Assembly: GCF_004362825.1 (NCBI RefSeq)
Contig: NZ_SNXZ01000009.1
Coordinates: forward strand, 62,001 to 126,000
Direction: 5' to 3'
Source of the DNA: Labedaea rhizosphaerae
GTDB lineage: Bacteria; Actinomycetota; Actinomycetes; Mycobacteriales; Pseudonocardiaceae
DNA: 64,000 nucleotides
The position numbers were made by a program, and so were the translations under genes. Below the pieces are notes generated by a model. It was not told the origin of the DNA and made no database searches. It saw only the letters and a list, made by a program, of their open reading frames with translations. This document shows positions 50,787 to 59,531 of the stretch, piece after piece (position 1 is the stretch's first letter; every line of letters begins with the position of its first letter).

Positions 50787-52055
50787 TCATGCGCGGACCG
50801 CGAGACAGGATTCGGCGCGTTCGAGCAGCAGCGCGCGCTCGCGTTCGTTGGCGGTCAGCTGCGCCGCCCGCAGGAACTCCGCCCGCGCCTCCTCGCCGCG
50901 GCCGAGCTTCATCAGCAGGTCGGCACGCACGCTGGGCAGCAGGTGGTAGTTCTTCAACGCGGGTTCGGTCAGCAGCTTGTCCACCAGTTCGAGCCCGGCG
51001 GCAGGTCCGCGCGCCATACCCAGCGCGACGGCGCGGTTCAGCTCGATCACCGGCGACGGCGTCAGCGCGGCCAGCTCGGCGTAGAGCTCGGCGATGCGTT
51101 CCCAGTCGGTCTCCTCCGGCGTGCGGGCACGCGCGTGACACGCGGCCAGCGCCGCCTGCAACGTGTACGGGCCACGCGGGCCGAGCCGTTCGGCGATGGC
51201 GAGCTCGGTGAGACCGCGGCGGATCAGCAGCTGGTCCCAGCGGCCGCGGTCCTGGTCGAGCAGCAGCACCGGCGCGCCGTCCGGCCCGACGCGGGCACGG
51301 ATGCGCGAGGCCTGGATCTCCATCAACGCGGTGAGCCCGTGCACCTCGGCGAAGTCCGGCGCGAGCGCCGCCATGATCCGGCCGAGGCGCAGCGCGTCCT
51401 CGCACAACGCGGGGCGCACCCAGTCGTCGCCCGCGGTCGCCGAGTAGCCCTCGTTGAAGATCAGGTAGATGACCTCGAGCACCGAGCCGAGCCGTTCGGC
51501 CAGCTCCGCGCCCGCGGGCACCTCGAACGGGACGTTGCTCGTGCTCAACGTCTTCTTCGCGCGCACGATCCGCTGCGCGAGCGTGGACTCACCCACCAGG
51601 TAGGCGCGCGCGATCTCCGCGGTGGACAGGCCGCCGACCAGCTTCAACGTCAACGCGACCCTGGACTCGGCGGAGAGCACGGGGTGGCAGGTGGTGAAGA
51701 TCAGCCGCAGCATGTCGTCGCGCACCTCGTCGGGAGCGAGGCCCGCGTCGGCGGCGTCGGTCTCGGTCGACTGGGTGTGCCCGAGCTCCTGGTGCTTGCG
51801 GTCGAGGTTCTCCTTGCGGCGCAGCATGTCGATCGCGCGCCGCTTGGCCGTCGACATCAGCCAGGCGCCCGGGTTCGACGGCACGCCCGATTGCGGCCAC
51901 TGCTCCAGGGCGGCGACCAGCGCGTCCTGGGCCAGCTCCTCGGCTTGGCCGAGGTCACGCACCATGCGCGCCACCCCGGCGATCACCCGCGCCGACTCGA
52001 TCCGCCAGACGGCCTCGATCGCGTTCCTGGCTTTGAGCGTGTCGGTCCCCGTCAC
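50787..52055 (-). CDS. ECF42-type RNA polymerase sigma factor with C-terminal extension
   Basis: A 422-residue extracytoplasmic-function-type sigma factor. Region 2 (AEELAQDALVAALEQWP, SNPGAWLMSTAKRRAIDMLRR) and region 4 (GGLSTAEIARAYLVGESTLAQRIVRAKKTL) occupy residues 1-180. A C-terminal TPR-like helical domain of about 230 residues follows, with the conserved IFNEGYSA and LNRAVALGMARGP motifs of the ECF42 group. These sigma factors have no anti-sigma factor but a DGPF/YCII partner; that gene lies just upstream in the same operon (46-bp gap). GTG 52055 is preferred over the TTG three codons upstream. Confidence 0.93.
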   Translation of the reverse strand: MTGTDTLKARNAIEAVWRIESARVIAGVARMVRDLGQAEELAQDALVAALEQWPQSGVPSNPGAWLMSTAKRRAIDMLRRKENLDRKHQELGHTQSTETDAADAGLAPDEVRDDMLRLIFTTCHPVLSAESRVALTLKLVGGLSTAEIARAYLVGESTLAQRIVRAKKTLSTSNVPFEVPAGAELAERLGSVLEVIYLIFNEGYSATAGDDWVRPALCEDALRLGRIMAALAPDFAEVHGLTALMEIQASRIRARVGPDGAPVLLLDQDRGRWDQLLIRRGLTELAIAERLGPRGPYTLQAALAACHARARTPEETDWERIAELYAELAALTPSPVIELNRAVALGMARGPAAGLELVDKLLTEPALKNYHLLPSVRADLLMKLGRGEEARAEFLRAAQLTANERERALLLERAESCLAVRA

Positions 52056-52101
52056 GGGCCCCAATCAACCAGGTGCAGGCCCGTGACGGCAACCGGGTGG
52101 C

Positions 52102-52521
52102 TCAGTTGCCGCTGAGCTGGTCGCGCAGCCGCTGCTCGCGCTCGGCGATCTCCGGGGTCATCACGGGCTCGAAGTCCTCGAGCTCGCTGATCTGGCGGAT
52201 CTCGACCTCGCCCTCCTGGAACGGGATCCGCTTGGCCCACTCGACGGTCTCCTCCATCGACCGGGTCTGCAGCAGCCAGAACCCGGCGATGAGCTCCTTG
52301 GCCTCGGTGAACGGGCCGTCGGTGACCGTCGTCTTGCCGTGGTCGAAGGACACCTTCGCGCCCTTCGCGCTGGGCAGCAGGCCCTCGCCGGCGAGCATGA
52401 CACCGGCCCGGACCAGCTCCTCGTTGAACTTGCCCATGAGCTCGAGATCCTCGGCGGAGGGCATCGCACCGCCGCTGGCTTCCTGCTCGGGCGTGGCCTT
52501 CACGATCACCATGAACCGCAT
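52102..52521 (-). CDS. YCII/DGPF-domain protein, partner of the ECF42 sigma factor
   Basis: A 139-residue ferredoxin-like protein opening with MRFMVIVKATPEQEAS and carrying the diagnostic VTDGPFTEAKELIAGFWLLQ. DGPF proteins are almost always encoded with ECF42-type sigma factors, and this one lies immediately upstream of the sigma gene. Their biochemical role is unsettled. AGGAGA lies upstream of ATG 52521. The same domain is fused to a TetR regulator at 28816-29730, so two different regulator types in this window use it. Confidence 0.92.
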   Translation of the reverse strand: MRFMVIVKATPEQEASGGAMPSAEDLELMGKFNEELVRAGVMLAGEGLLPSAKGAKVSFDHGKTTVTDGPFTEAKELIAGFWLLQTRSMEETVEWAKRIPFQEGEVEIRQISELEDFEPVMTPEIAEREQRLRDQLSGN

Positions 52522-52631
52522 CTGACTCTCCTGTGGTCTTCGGGTCTGTCATCGGTGCGTCGAACGAGCCGACCGTGGATCGACACGGCTCCTCGCCGAA
52601 TTTTGTCGTGCCCGCTCGCTACCGTGCTGCC

Positions 52632-53669
52632 GTGGTCGACACCCAGCTCGTTCCCGGGCACACCGACGCCGTCCAGGACCGGCGGCACCGCCTCCTCGGT
52701 GCCGTCGTGATGCTGCCCGGGTTACCGGAGCTGAACCCCGCCGACCGTTATGACCTGCGTCTGGTCACCGCCGCCTGGCTCGAGACGGACAAAACCGACG
52801 CTACTCGAGTCGCTTACTTCGGGGCGTTGCAAGGCTGGCTGGCGTGGTGCGCCGCGCGCGACCTCGACCCGCTGGCCGCCCGGCGGGTGGACGTCGACGC
52901 GTGGAAGAACACCGCCACCACCACGGGCGCGGCGCCGGGGCGTTCAACGGTGCGGCTGCGGGTCTCGGCGGTGTCCAGTTGGTACGACTACCTCGCGGGC
53001 AACGACCTGACCGACCGCAACCCGGCCAAGCTCGCGGGCCGGCCACGTCCACCGGATCCCGTGCCGACCGCGTTGAGCACGCAGGAGTGCGGCGCGTTGC
53101 TGGCCACCGCGCACCGGCGCGCCCAGGAGCTGGACAGCGAGCCGGCGTGGCGGGCGGCCGCGGTGATCACGGTGATGCTGGAGACGGCGTTGCGGGTGTC
53201 CAGCGTGCTCGGCGCCGACGTCGAGGACCTGCGCGACAGCGGCCTGCGCTACTCGGCCAAGGGCGGCAAGTCCGGTGAGAAGGACCTCACCCCGCAAGCG
53301 GTCGAGCTGGTCCGGCACTACCTGAGGCGTCGGTCCGAGCGGGAGGGCGCGCCGCCAACGGGCGCACTGTTCGTGACAACGGGTGGTGTCCGGCTCACCC
53401 GAAGGGATGTGTGGAACACGATCCGGGCGAGCGCCGAGCGGGCCGGGATCACCACCCGGATCACCCCGCACGTGCTGCGCGCCACGGCGGTCACCACCCT
53501 GCTTGATCTCGGCATGCTCGCGGAGGCCCAGGATTTGGCCGATCACGCCGATCCCCGGACAACCAGGCGCAATTACGACGCCCGGAACCGGTCGGCGGCG
53601 GGACACGCCCGGCTCGCTTCGGTACTGGACACGGCGCGTGACCAGTACCGTTACCCGAGAGGGGATTGA
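52632..53669 (+). CDS. tyrosine recombinase/integrase
   Basis: A 345-residue site-specific recombinase. The N-terminal SAM-like core-binding domain (residues about 25-125) is followed by the catalytic domain with the first Arg in ETALRVSSVLG (about 186), Lys in SAKGGKSGEKDL, HVLRATAVTTLL (His-x-x-Arg, about 280), His in LADHADPRTT and the nucleophile Tyr in RRNYDARNR (about 314). All needed residues are present, so it is probably active. It lacks excisionase, phage or transposon genes nearby, and two metabolic-type genes follow on the same strand, so it may be a remnant or a domesticated Xer-like enzyme. Confidence 0.9.
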   Translation: MVDTQLVPGHTDAVQDRRHRLLGAVVMLPGLPELNPADRYDLRLVTAAWLETDKTDATRVAYFGALQGWLAWCAARDLDPLAARRVDVDAWKNTATTTGAAPGRSTVRLRVSAVSSWYDYLAGNDLTDRNPAKLAGRPRPPDPVPTALSTQECGALLATAHRRAQELDSEPAWRAAAVITVMLETALRVSSVLGADVEDLRDSGLRYSAKGGKSGEKDLTPQAVELVRHYLRRRSEREGAPPTGALFVTTGGVRLTRRDVWNTIRASAERAGITTRITPHVLRATAVTTLLDLGMLAEAQDLADHADPRTTRRNYDARNRSAAGHARLASVLDTARDQYRYPRGD

Positions 53670-53687
53670 CTGGCCCAGGGAGGGGAC

Positions 53688-54275
53688 TTGAACCGGCGAC
53701 ACCGCACCGATCAGCCGGCGGACCAGTGGTCGGGCTGGTCGTACTACGGCGCGGCGCATCGGTACGACGTGCACGACACGCCCGAGGCGACCGCGGCCTG
53801 CGACCGGCTGATGGACCGCCTCGAGGCCGCCCGCGACGAACGCACCCTGCGCAAGCTCGCCTACGACGACAGCAACGCCTGCGCGTTCGTCCGGCTGGTC
53901 GAGATGATGGTCGACGCCGACCGCATCACCGACCTGCGCACCCTGGCCCTCGACGGCGACGGCCGCGCGTTCGCCACGTTGATGGAGCTGCTCGTCCGCG
54001 AGGACCGGGTCGAGCAGCTGCGTGCCGAAGTGCCGGTGTTCGCCTCGGCCCGCGCGTGGCTGGCCCACACCCTGGTCCGCCGCGGCGACGTCGACGCCGC
54101 GCTCGTCGAACTCGAACTGCTGGAGTCCGATCCGGAGCACGGTCACTTCGCCCACTCCGAGCGGTTGAACCTGCTGCTCGCGCACGGGCGGGTCGACCAG
54201 GTCCGGGTGCTCGCCGAGTCCGGCGACCGGCCCGCGGCCCGGCGGCTGAAGCACTGGTTGGCCTCTGCCCCGTGA
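53688..54275 (+). CDS. hypothetical helical-repeat protein
   Basis: A 195-residue protein if it starts at the TTG at 53688, which has a very strong AGGGAGGGGA ribosome site. Several helical pairs with similar spacing (LRKLAYDDSNACAFVRLVEMM, LRTLALDGDGRAFATLMELL, VLAESGDRPAARRLKHWL) suggest TPR/HEAT-like solenoid repeats. No enzyme motif is present. It begins 19 bp after the recombinase stop, and its stop overlaps the acetyltransferase start (GTGA), so it is coupled to that gene. Function is unknown; a protein-binding scaffold is possible. Confidence 0.75.
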   Translation: MNRRHRTDQPADQWSGWSYYGAAHRYDVHDTPEATAACDRLMDRLEAARDERTLRKLAYDDSNACAFVRLVEMMVDADRITDLRTLALDGDGRAFATLMELLVREDRVEQLRAEVPVFASARAWLAHTLVRRGDVDAALVELELLESDPEHGHFAHSERLNLLLAHGRVDQVRVLAESGDRPAARRLKHWLASAP

Positions 54276-55132
54276 CCTCGTCCGAGCAGAAGCGCCGGAT
54301 GCTCGCCGGCGAGCCCTACCGGGACAACGACCCGCAGCTGGTCGCCGAGCGCAAAGCCTGCCAGCGGCTGCTCGACCGGTTCAACGCCACGACCGCCGAC
54401 GAGGACGACCTGCGCGGGCAGATCCTCGGCGAGCTGCTCGGCGGCATCGGCGCAGGCTCGTGGATCATGCCCCGGTTCCAGTGCGACTACGGCTCCCTGA
54501 TCACCCTGGGCGCCAACAGCTTCCTCAACTACGACGCGATCCTCATGGACTGCGCGCCGATCGTGATCGGCGACGACGTGTCCATCGGTCCACGCGCGCA
54601 ACTGCTCACCGCGCTGCACCCGATCGACGACCACCGCGCGCGGCGAGAGCGCTGGGAAACCGCCAAACCGATCACCATCGGCGACAACGTGTGGTTCGGC
54701 GGCGGCGTCATCGTGTGCCCGGGCGTGACGGTGGGGGCGAACACCGTGGTCGGCGCGGGCAGCGTGGTCACCCGTGACCTGCCGGCGGGCGTGTTCGCCG
54801 CCGGCAACCCGTGCCGGGTGATCCGCTCCACCGGTTGGGTGCGCTTGTTGCGTGATGCCCTGGCCCAGCTCGCCATGGACGCGGACGCGCAACGCGAGGC
54901 CCTGGCCGGTTCGGTGATCACCGACGAGCTCGCGCTCGACCTCAGCGCGGCCGTGGAGCTCCTGCCCGAGGGCGGCGGCCTCGATCCCGGTGTACTGCGT
55001 GAGCTGCGGGTGCTCAACGACGCCTTCACGGCGCCACCCGGTGACCCGTTGTGGAACGAGGCATCCTTGGACACGCACCCGGTGTGGGTTGCCGCGCGGG
55101 ACACGGCCCGCCGCCTGCTCCCGAAGGTCTAA
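54272..55132 (+). CDS. maltose/galactoside O-acetyltransferase-like enzyme with C-terminal extension
   Basis: A 286-residue protein. Residues 1-190 form a left-handed beta-helix acetyltransferase: MLAGEPYRDNDPQLVAER opening, the catalytic His in LLTALHPIDD (about 113), ITIGDNVWFGGGVIVCPGVTVG and AAGNPCRVIR. This would move acetyl from acetyl-CoA to a sugar hydroxyl. Normal family members end there; this one continues for about 95 residues of mixed helical sequence (from WVRLLRDALAQL to the end) with no recognised fold. The GTG overlaps the preceding stop. It converges on the TetR gene at 55129 with a 4-bp overlap. Confidence 0.88.
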   Translation: MTSSEQKRRMLAGEPYRDNDPQLVAERKACQRLLDRFNATTADEDDLRGQILGELLGGIGAGSWIMPRFQCDYGSLITLGANSFLNYDAILMDCAPIVIGDDVSIGPRAQLLTALHPIDDHRARRERWETAKPITIGDNVWFGGGVIVCPGVTVGANTVVGAGSVVTRDLPAGVFAAGNPCRVIRSTGWVRLLRDALAQLAMDADAQREALAGSVITDELALDLSAAVELLPEGGGLDPGVLRELRVLNDAFTAPPGDPLWNEASLDTHPVWVAARDTARRLLPKV

Positions 55133-55854
55133 CGCGCCCCGACCATGGCCGACATGCCGTCCAGGATCCGCTCGACCCCGAGGTCGAACGAGTGGTCGGC
55201 GTGGTCCGGGTCGTGCGGACCGGCCGCCTCGACCATGAGGCGCGCCACCCGCGGGTAGCGCCCGCTGCCGATGATCTCCTCGCCGTGGACGCTCATGGCC
55301 TGCAGCCACTCGTCGTGGTTCATGCCGGAACGGGCGCTCGCTTGCTCCTCGCCGATCTGGCCGAGGACGTGCCCGGTCACGAACGCGATCAGCGTCTGGA
55401 CGTTGGTCATGATCTCGTCCGCGGTCAGCTCGTGGCCGTCGAAGGCGCCGAACGCGAACTCCATCCAGGCCAGGCTGCCAGGACCGAGCGCGATGCGCTG
55501 GGTCGACAACGTCGTCAGCCACGGGTGCCGAAGCGCGCGGTGCCGGGCCTCGTAGGCGACCACGCGCAGGTCCGTGCGCCAGTGCCCGGACAGCTCCGGC
55601 GGCGCCTGCTCGGCGAAGACCAGGTCGACCATCAGGTCGTGCAGCTCGTCCTTGCGCCGCACGTAGCGGTAGAGCGCGGCCGGCGCCACGCCGACCTCCT
55701 GGGCCACCCGCCGGATCGACACGGCGTCGATCCCCTCGCTGTCGGCGATCTGGACGCTGACCTGCGCGAACTCGTCCCGGGTGTGGGTCGGCTTCGGTCC
55801 ACGCGCGCCACGCGCGGGCCGCGACCACACGAAATCCGCCCTGATCTCGGTCAT
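55129..55854 (-). CDS. TetR-family regulator (TetR_C type)
   Basis: A 241-residue repressor with an Arg/Pro-rich N-terminal arm (FVWSRPARGARGPKPTHT), helix-turn-helix VSIRRVAQEVGVAPAALYRYVRRKDELHDLMVD (residues about 45-80), and a tetracycline-repressor-like C-terminal domain. It is divergent from an FAD monooxygenase gene with two near-identical palindromes in the 77-bp gap, so it almost surely controls that gene and itself. An aromatic or antibiotic-like inducer is likely, as for related TetR/monooxygenase pairs. Confidence 0.93.
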   Translation of the reverse strand: MTEIRADFVWSRPARGARGPKPTHTRDEFAQVSVQIADSEGIDAVSIRRVAQEVGVAPAALYRYVRRKDELHDLMVDLVFAEQAPPELSGHWRTDLRVVAYEARHRALRHPWLTTLSTQRIALGPGSLAWMEFAFGAFDGHELTADEIMTNVQTLIAFVTGHVLGQIGEEQASARSGMNHDEWLQAMSVHGEEIIGSGRYPRVARLMVEAAGPHDPDHADHSFDLGVERILDGMSAMVGAR

Positions 55855-55862
55855 ATTGCGAA

Positions 55863-55876
55863 CACCGTACACGGTG
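55863..55876. promoter_or_regulatory. TetR operator 1 (CACCGT-AC-ACGGTG)
   Basis: A perfect 6-bp inverted repeat with 2-bp centre, 9 bp from the TetR start codon, in the divergent TetR/monooxygenase region. Confidence 0.7.
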
Positions 55877-55900
55877 GGGTACAGTCGCGCATATCGCAGA

Positions 55901-55914
55901 CACCGTTCACAGTT
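55901..55914. promoter_or_regulatory. TetR operator 2 (CACCGT-TC-ACAGTT)
   Basis: A second copy of operator 1 with a perfect left half and a partly changed right half, centre 38 bp away and 18 bp before the monooxygenase start. Confidence 0.6.
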
Positions 55915-55931
55915 TCTATCTGGGGGATCTC

Positions 55932-57461
55932 ATGGATGCGGACGTCCTTGTCGTGGGCGCGGGCCCGGTCGGCCTGCTGCTGGCAAGCGAACTCGCGCTC
56001 GGGGGCGCGCGGGTGCTGGTCCTGGAACGCCGCTCGGACCTGGCCGCCGAGCCGATCAAGCAAGGCGAGATGGGCGCCCGTTCGCTGAACGCGCCTTCCG
56101 TGCACGCGTTGCGTCGCCGGGGGTTGCTGCCGAACGTCCGGAACGCGGCGCTGATGTGGTGGGACCCGAACGACCGGCCCACCGCACCGCCCTCCGACGA
56201 CGAGCCACCGCCCTTTGCCGGGCACTTCGCCGGGATCATGTTGCGTGCCGACCGCATCGATTTCGAGGACCCGGACCTGGCCGGTCACGAGGACGGCGCG
56301 GGCGTGATCGCCCAGGCCGATCTCGAACGCATCCTCGGTGACCGGGCACGCGAGCTCGGCGTCACCATCCGCACCGGTGTCACGGTCACCGACGTCCGGC
56401 AGACCGCCGACGCCGTGACCGCGGTGACCGAGGACGGGCCGGTGTCGGCGCGCTGGCTGGTCGGTTGCGACGGCGGGCGCAGCGTCGTACGCAAGCAGTC
56501 CGGCATCGCGTTCCCGGGCGAGGACGCGGAGTCGGTGTTCCGGCTCGCCTTGGTGGACATGACCGAGCCGGAGAAGTTGCTGCCCGGTGGCATGCACGAA
56601 TGCGAGGGCGGCTACTACCTGCTCGGCGGCTGGGAGATGCGCCTGCGCCCGACGCGGATCACCACGATCGAACCGGGCACCGGCATCGACGGCGACCGGG
56701 ACGCGCCGATGACCGCACAGGAGTTGCAGGACAGCATCCGCCGGGTGTGCGGGATCGACACGGAGATCACCGCCATCCACGCCGCGACCCGCTACGCCGA
56801 CACCACCCGTCAGGCCGCGACGTACCGCTCCGGCCGAGTGCTGCTGGCCGGCGACGCCGCGCACGTGCACTCCCCTGCCGGTGGCCAGGGCCTGAACCTG
56901 GGCATCAGCGACGCCATGAACCTCGGCTGGAAACTGGCCGCCGTGATCAAGGGCGAGGCGGAGGAGTCGCTGCTGGACACCTACACCGAAGAACGCCACC
57001 CGATCGGCGCGTGGGTGCAGGACTGGACCAAGGCGCAGGCCGCCATCACCCGCCGCGACCCACGCACCAAGGCGCTCCGCGCCGTGCTGACCGACCTGCT
57101 AGACACCAAAGCGGGCACCACGTACGTCCTGAAGAAGATCGCGGGCGTGGCCTTGCGGTACGGCCTCCCTGGCGGCCACCCGCTCACCGGCAAACTGGTT
57201 CCCTCCCGCCTGGCCACCGACGACGCCGCCACCGACGGCCGCTTCGTCCTGGCCACCAACGACCCGATCCTCACCGACTTGGCCGCCCAATGGCCGAACC
57301 GCATCACCACCGTCCCCCAGTCGCCAGACGGCACGTCCCTGCTCATCCGCCCCGACGGCATCGTCTGCTGGGCGAGCGAGCACCCGGAATCGGCTCCCGA
57401 GCAGTGGCCAACGTGGCTGGGTCGACCTACCGCCGGTCGCTTACCTGTCGCAGCCACCTGA
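55932..57461 (+). CDS. FAD-dependent aromatic monooxygenase (rifampicin monooxygenase-like)
   Basis: A 509-residue class A flavoprotein monooxygenase. The FAD motif GAGPVGLLLASELALGGA, the DG motif GCDGGRSVVRKQSGIAFPG and the GD motif VLLAGDAAHVHSPAGGQGLN are intact; a thioredoxin-like C-terminal domain (from about residue 400) is also present. This matches the RIFMO/RdmE/PgaE group that hydroxylates polyketides, phenols or rifamycins. A TetR regulator is encoded divergently with twin operators, as expected for a drug-inducible detoxification or tailoring enzyme. The substrate is unknown. Confidence 0.93.
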   Translation: MDADVLVVGAGPVGLLLASELALGGARVLVLERRSDLAAEPIKQGEMGARSLNAPSVHALRRRGLLPNVRNAALMWWDPNDRPTAPPSDDEPPPFAGHFAGIMLRADRIDFEDPDLAGHEDGAGVIAQADLERILGDRARELGVTIRTGVTVTDVRQTADAVTAVTEDGPVSARWLVGCDGGRSVVRKQSGIAFPGEDAESVFRLALVDMTEPEKLLPGGMHECEGGYYLLGGWEMRLRPTRITTIEPGTGIDGDRDAPMTAQELQDSIRRVCGIDTEITAIHAATRYADTTRQAATYRSGRVLLAGDAAHVHSPAGGQGLNLGISDAMNLGWKLAAVIKGEAEESLLDTYTEERHPIGAWVQDWTKAQAAITRRDPRTKALRAVLTDLLDTKAGTTYVLKKIAGVALRYGLPGGHPLTGKLVPSRLATDDAATDGRFVLATNDPILTDLAAQWPNRITTVPQSPDGTSLLIRPDGIVCWASEHPESAPEQWPTWLGRPTAGRLPVAAT

Positions 57462-57922
57462 GCCGCGCCGCGAGCGGCTGCCGTTGCCCGACAAGACATC
57501 GTCGACGGTGGGCGACTGATCGTTGCTGGGCCGTGCGCCGCTCAAGGGACGGTTCGATGCCCGTGCCAGACAACTCACCAAGATCGCCGATGTAGAGCCA
57601 CCCGCACACGTTGGTGGGATTGGGTTTGCGGCCGCTCACCCGGCGATGGCGGAACGCATCCGGCGGCAGCGACGCGCGTATGGCCGTCGCTGGCAAATGG
57701 AGGGAGGCATTGCGCAGCCGCCGGTCGTGGTTGTCGCCGTTGCTCGGCAAAGGGGGTTCTGCCTTCGGCGCGTCCGCGCGTCCGGCTCGAACAACGGGCG
57801 CGGGGTGGGCGGTCGTCAGGTCGACTTGTGGATCAGGAACGTGAGAACCGAGATCGGCAACGCAGGGTGGAGGTGGGCATGAGAGGCTGACGCCGAGCAT
57901 GACCGCGGGGTGAGGTGATCGG
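57462..57922. other. 461-bp intergenic region without recognisable gene
   Basis: Open frames exist on both strands (the longest 119 codons on the plus strand, 57523-57882), but none shows a known motif, a ribosome site or convincing Actinobacteria codon use. No hairpin terminator, tRNA or repeat stands out. It may be a decayed gene or a long leader of the downstream gene. Confidence 0.4.
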
Positions 57923-58792
57923 GTGGCAGACCGTTGTTCGGTGTTGTCCGCGGCGGCCGCCGAGCCCACGGCGGGAACCGCGGCGGTCGCGGTGTCGTGG
58001 CTGTGCATCGAGCAGTCGGGGCCGTGGGGTCGCGATGCCCTGTCAGACAGCCACTTCGATGCCGAGGTCGGGGCCGCGCTCGCCGAGCGGGTCAAGGGGA
58101 CGGGCGTTCGGATCGCGATGATCCGGCGGCCGGGGCGGCACGCCGATCGGCACGTGCCCGCACCGCACACCATCCTGCTGGCCCACACCGCCCCGGGGCA
58201 GTCGTGGCTCGAGCACACGGTGTGCGACGAACCCAAGCAGCTGCTCGATCTCGACCTCGCCGCCCTCGGCCGGGGGCAACGTCCAGGGTTCGGTGAGGTG
58301 ACCAGCGACCCGGTGTTGCTCGTGTGCACCAACGGCCGGCGCGACTTGTGCTGCGCGCTGGAAGGGCGTCCGATCGCCGCCGAGCTGGCCGCGGACCACG
58401 GAACGCAGGTGTGGGAGTCGAGCCACCTCGGCGGGCACCGGTTCGCGCCGACCGCCGTGCAACTGCCCACCGGGTACAGCTACGGCCGCATCGACGTCGC
58501 GTTCGGCGCGGACCTGTTACGCAGCACGGCGGTACGGGTCGAACGCTGTCGCGGGCGCTCCACCTGGGACGCCGAAGGTCAGGTCGCCGAACTCGCCGTC
58601 CGTGCGCGGCTCGGTGACAGCGACCCGGACTCGCTCACCGTCACCGGCACCCGCGTGACCCACCGGGACGGGCGGGCGTGGGACGTCACGATCGGCGAAC
58701 GCATCGGGCCCGCGCGGCCGGCGAGCTGTGGCGCGGCACCGAAGCCGCAGGTATCGCTGATCGCGGAATCCGTTATGCCAACGGCGAAGTAG
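57923..58792 (+). CDS. sucrase/ferredoxin-like (Apd1/Aim32-type) protein
   Basis: A 289-residue protein of the sucrase/ferredoxin-like family, thioredoxin-fold [2Fe-2S] proteins related to yeast Apd1 and Aim32. The C-terminal half contains the cluster-binding pattern VCTNGRRDLCCALEGRP and HLGGHRFAPTAVQLPTGYSYGRI, where two Cys and two His would bind the cluster. N-terminal residues 20-110 form a second thioredoxin-like lobe with SWLCIEQSGPWGRDAL. Its function in bacteria is unknown, probably electron transfer. GTG 57923 follows GGTGATCGG, a weak site. Confidence 0.85.
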   Translation: MADRCSVLSAAAAEPTAGTAAVAVSWLCIEQSGPWGRDALSDSHFDAEVGAALAERVKGTGVRIAMIRRPGRHADRHVPAPHTILLAHTAPGQSWLEHTVCDEPKQLLDLDLAALGRGQRPGFGEVTSDPVLLVCTNGRRDLCCALEGRPIAAELAADHGTQVWESSHLGGHRFAPTAVQLPTGYSYGRIDVAFGADLLRSTAVRVERCRGRSTWDAEGQVAELAVRARLGDSDPDSLTVTGTRVTHRDGRAWDVTIGERIGPARPASCGAAPKPQVSLIAESVMPTAK

Positions 58793-58829
58793 CTCGCTCC
58801 GGGGCGCGGTGCGACATAGCGTCGGCGGC

Positions 58830-59531
58830 ATGGCACCGAAGATCGACATCATCGAGATCCTGCCGAACCTGCACTTGCTGCGGTTCCCGGTCGGGCAGGC
58901 CTACCTGTGGCGTGATCCCGGCGAGCTGACGCTGATCGACACCGGGATGGCCGGGTTCGGCGGCGCCATCACCGGTGCCATCACCGAACTCGGCCAGAAC
59001 CCGCGCGACCTGCGGCGCATCGTGATCACCCACTTCCACGAGGACCACGTCGGCGCGCTCGCCGAACTCACCGAGGGCACCGGCATCGAGGTCCTCGCGC
59101 ACCGCGCCGACGCACCGTTCGTCCGCGGCACACCCGGGCCGAGGCCGAACCTCACCAAGAGCCAGCTCGCGTTCATGCAGACCTTGCCGCCCATTCCCCC
59201 GCCGCCACCGGCCCGCGTCGACACCGAACTCACCGGCGGCGAGGTGCTCGACTTCGGCGGCGGCGCTCAGGTGCTGTCCGTGCCCGGTCACACCGACGGC
59301 AGCATCGCCGTGCACCTGCCGGACGCGGGCGTCGTGTTCACCGGCGACACCGTCGGCGCGGGCCCGAACCGGCTCGTGGTCGGCCCGTTCAACCTCGACG
59401 ACGAGCAGACCTACCAGTCGGTGCAACGCATCGCCGCCCTGGAGCCGCGGATCGCGTGCTTCGGGCACGGCGACCCGGCCCTTGAGAACACGGCGGCCCG
59501 CATCAGGGACGCCGAACGCGACCCGTTCTAG
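58830..59531 (+). CDS. metallo-beta-lactamase-fold hydrolase
   Basis: A 233-residue enzyme with the metal motif THFHEDHVGAL (HxHxDH, about residues 73-80), PGHTDGSIAV, VVFTGDTV and a final His in CFGHGDP. All ligands for a binuclear zinc/iron site are present. It resembles the Zn-dependent hydrolase/glyoxalase II group, whose members cleave thioesters or lactones. It begins 37 bp after the ferredoxin-like gene and is possibly in the same operon. Its stop overlaps the convergent aminotransferase gene by 4 bp. Confidence 0.9.
   Translation: MAPKIDIIEILPNLHLLRFPVGQAYLWRDPGELTLIDTGMAGFGGAITGAITELGQNPRDLRRIVITHFHEDHVGALAELTEGTGIEVLAHRADAPFVRGTPGPRPNLTKSQLAFMQTLPPIPPPPPARVDTELTGGEVLDFGGGAQVLSVPGHTDGSIAVHLPDAGVVFTGDTVGAGPNRLVVGPFNLDDEQTYQSVQRIAALEPRIACFGHGDPALENTAARIRDAERDPF

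Noticed and set aside
53670-53693. Sequence resembling the 3' end of a tRNA (TTCAAGT loop) right after the integrase, a possible attachment site
   Set aside because: The T-stem does not pair, no other tRNA part is present, and the same bases form a strong ribosome site plus TTG start for the next gene.
57523-57882. 119-codon plus-strand ORF as a gene
   Set aside because: No ribosome site, motif or plausible fold; codon use does not resemble the neighbouring genes.
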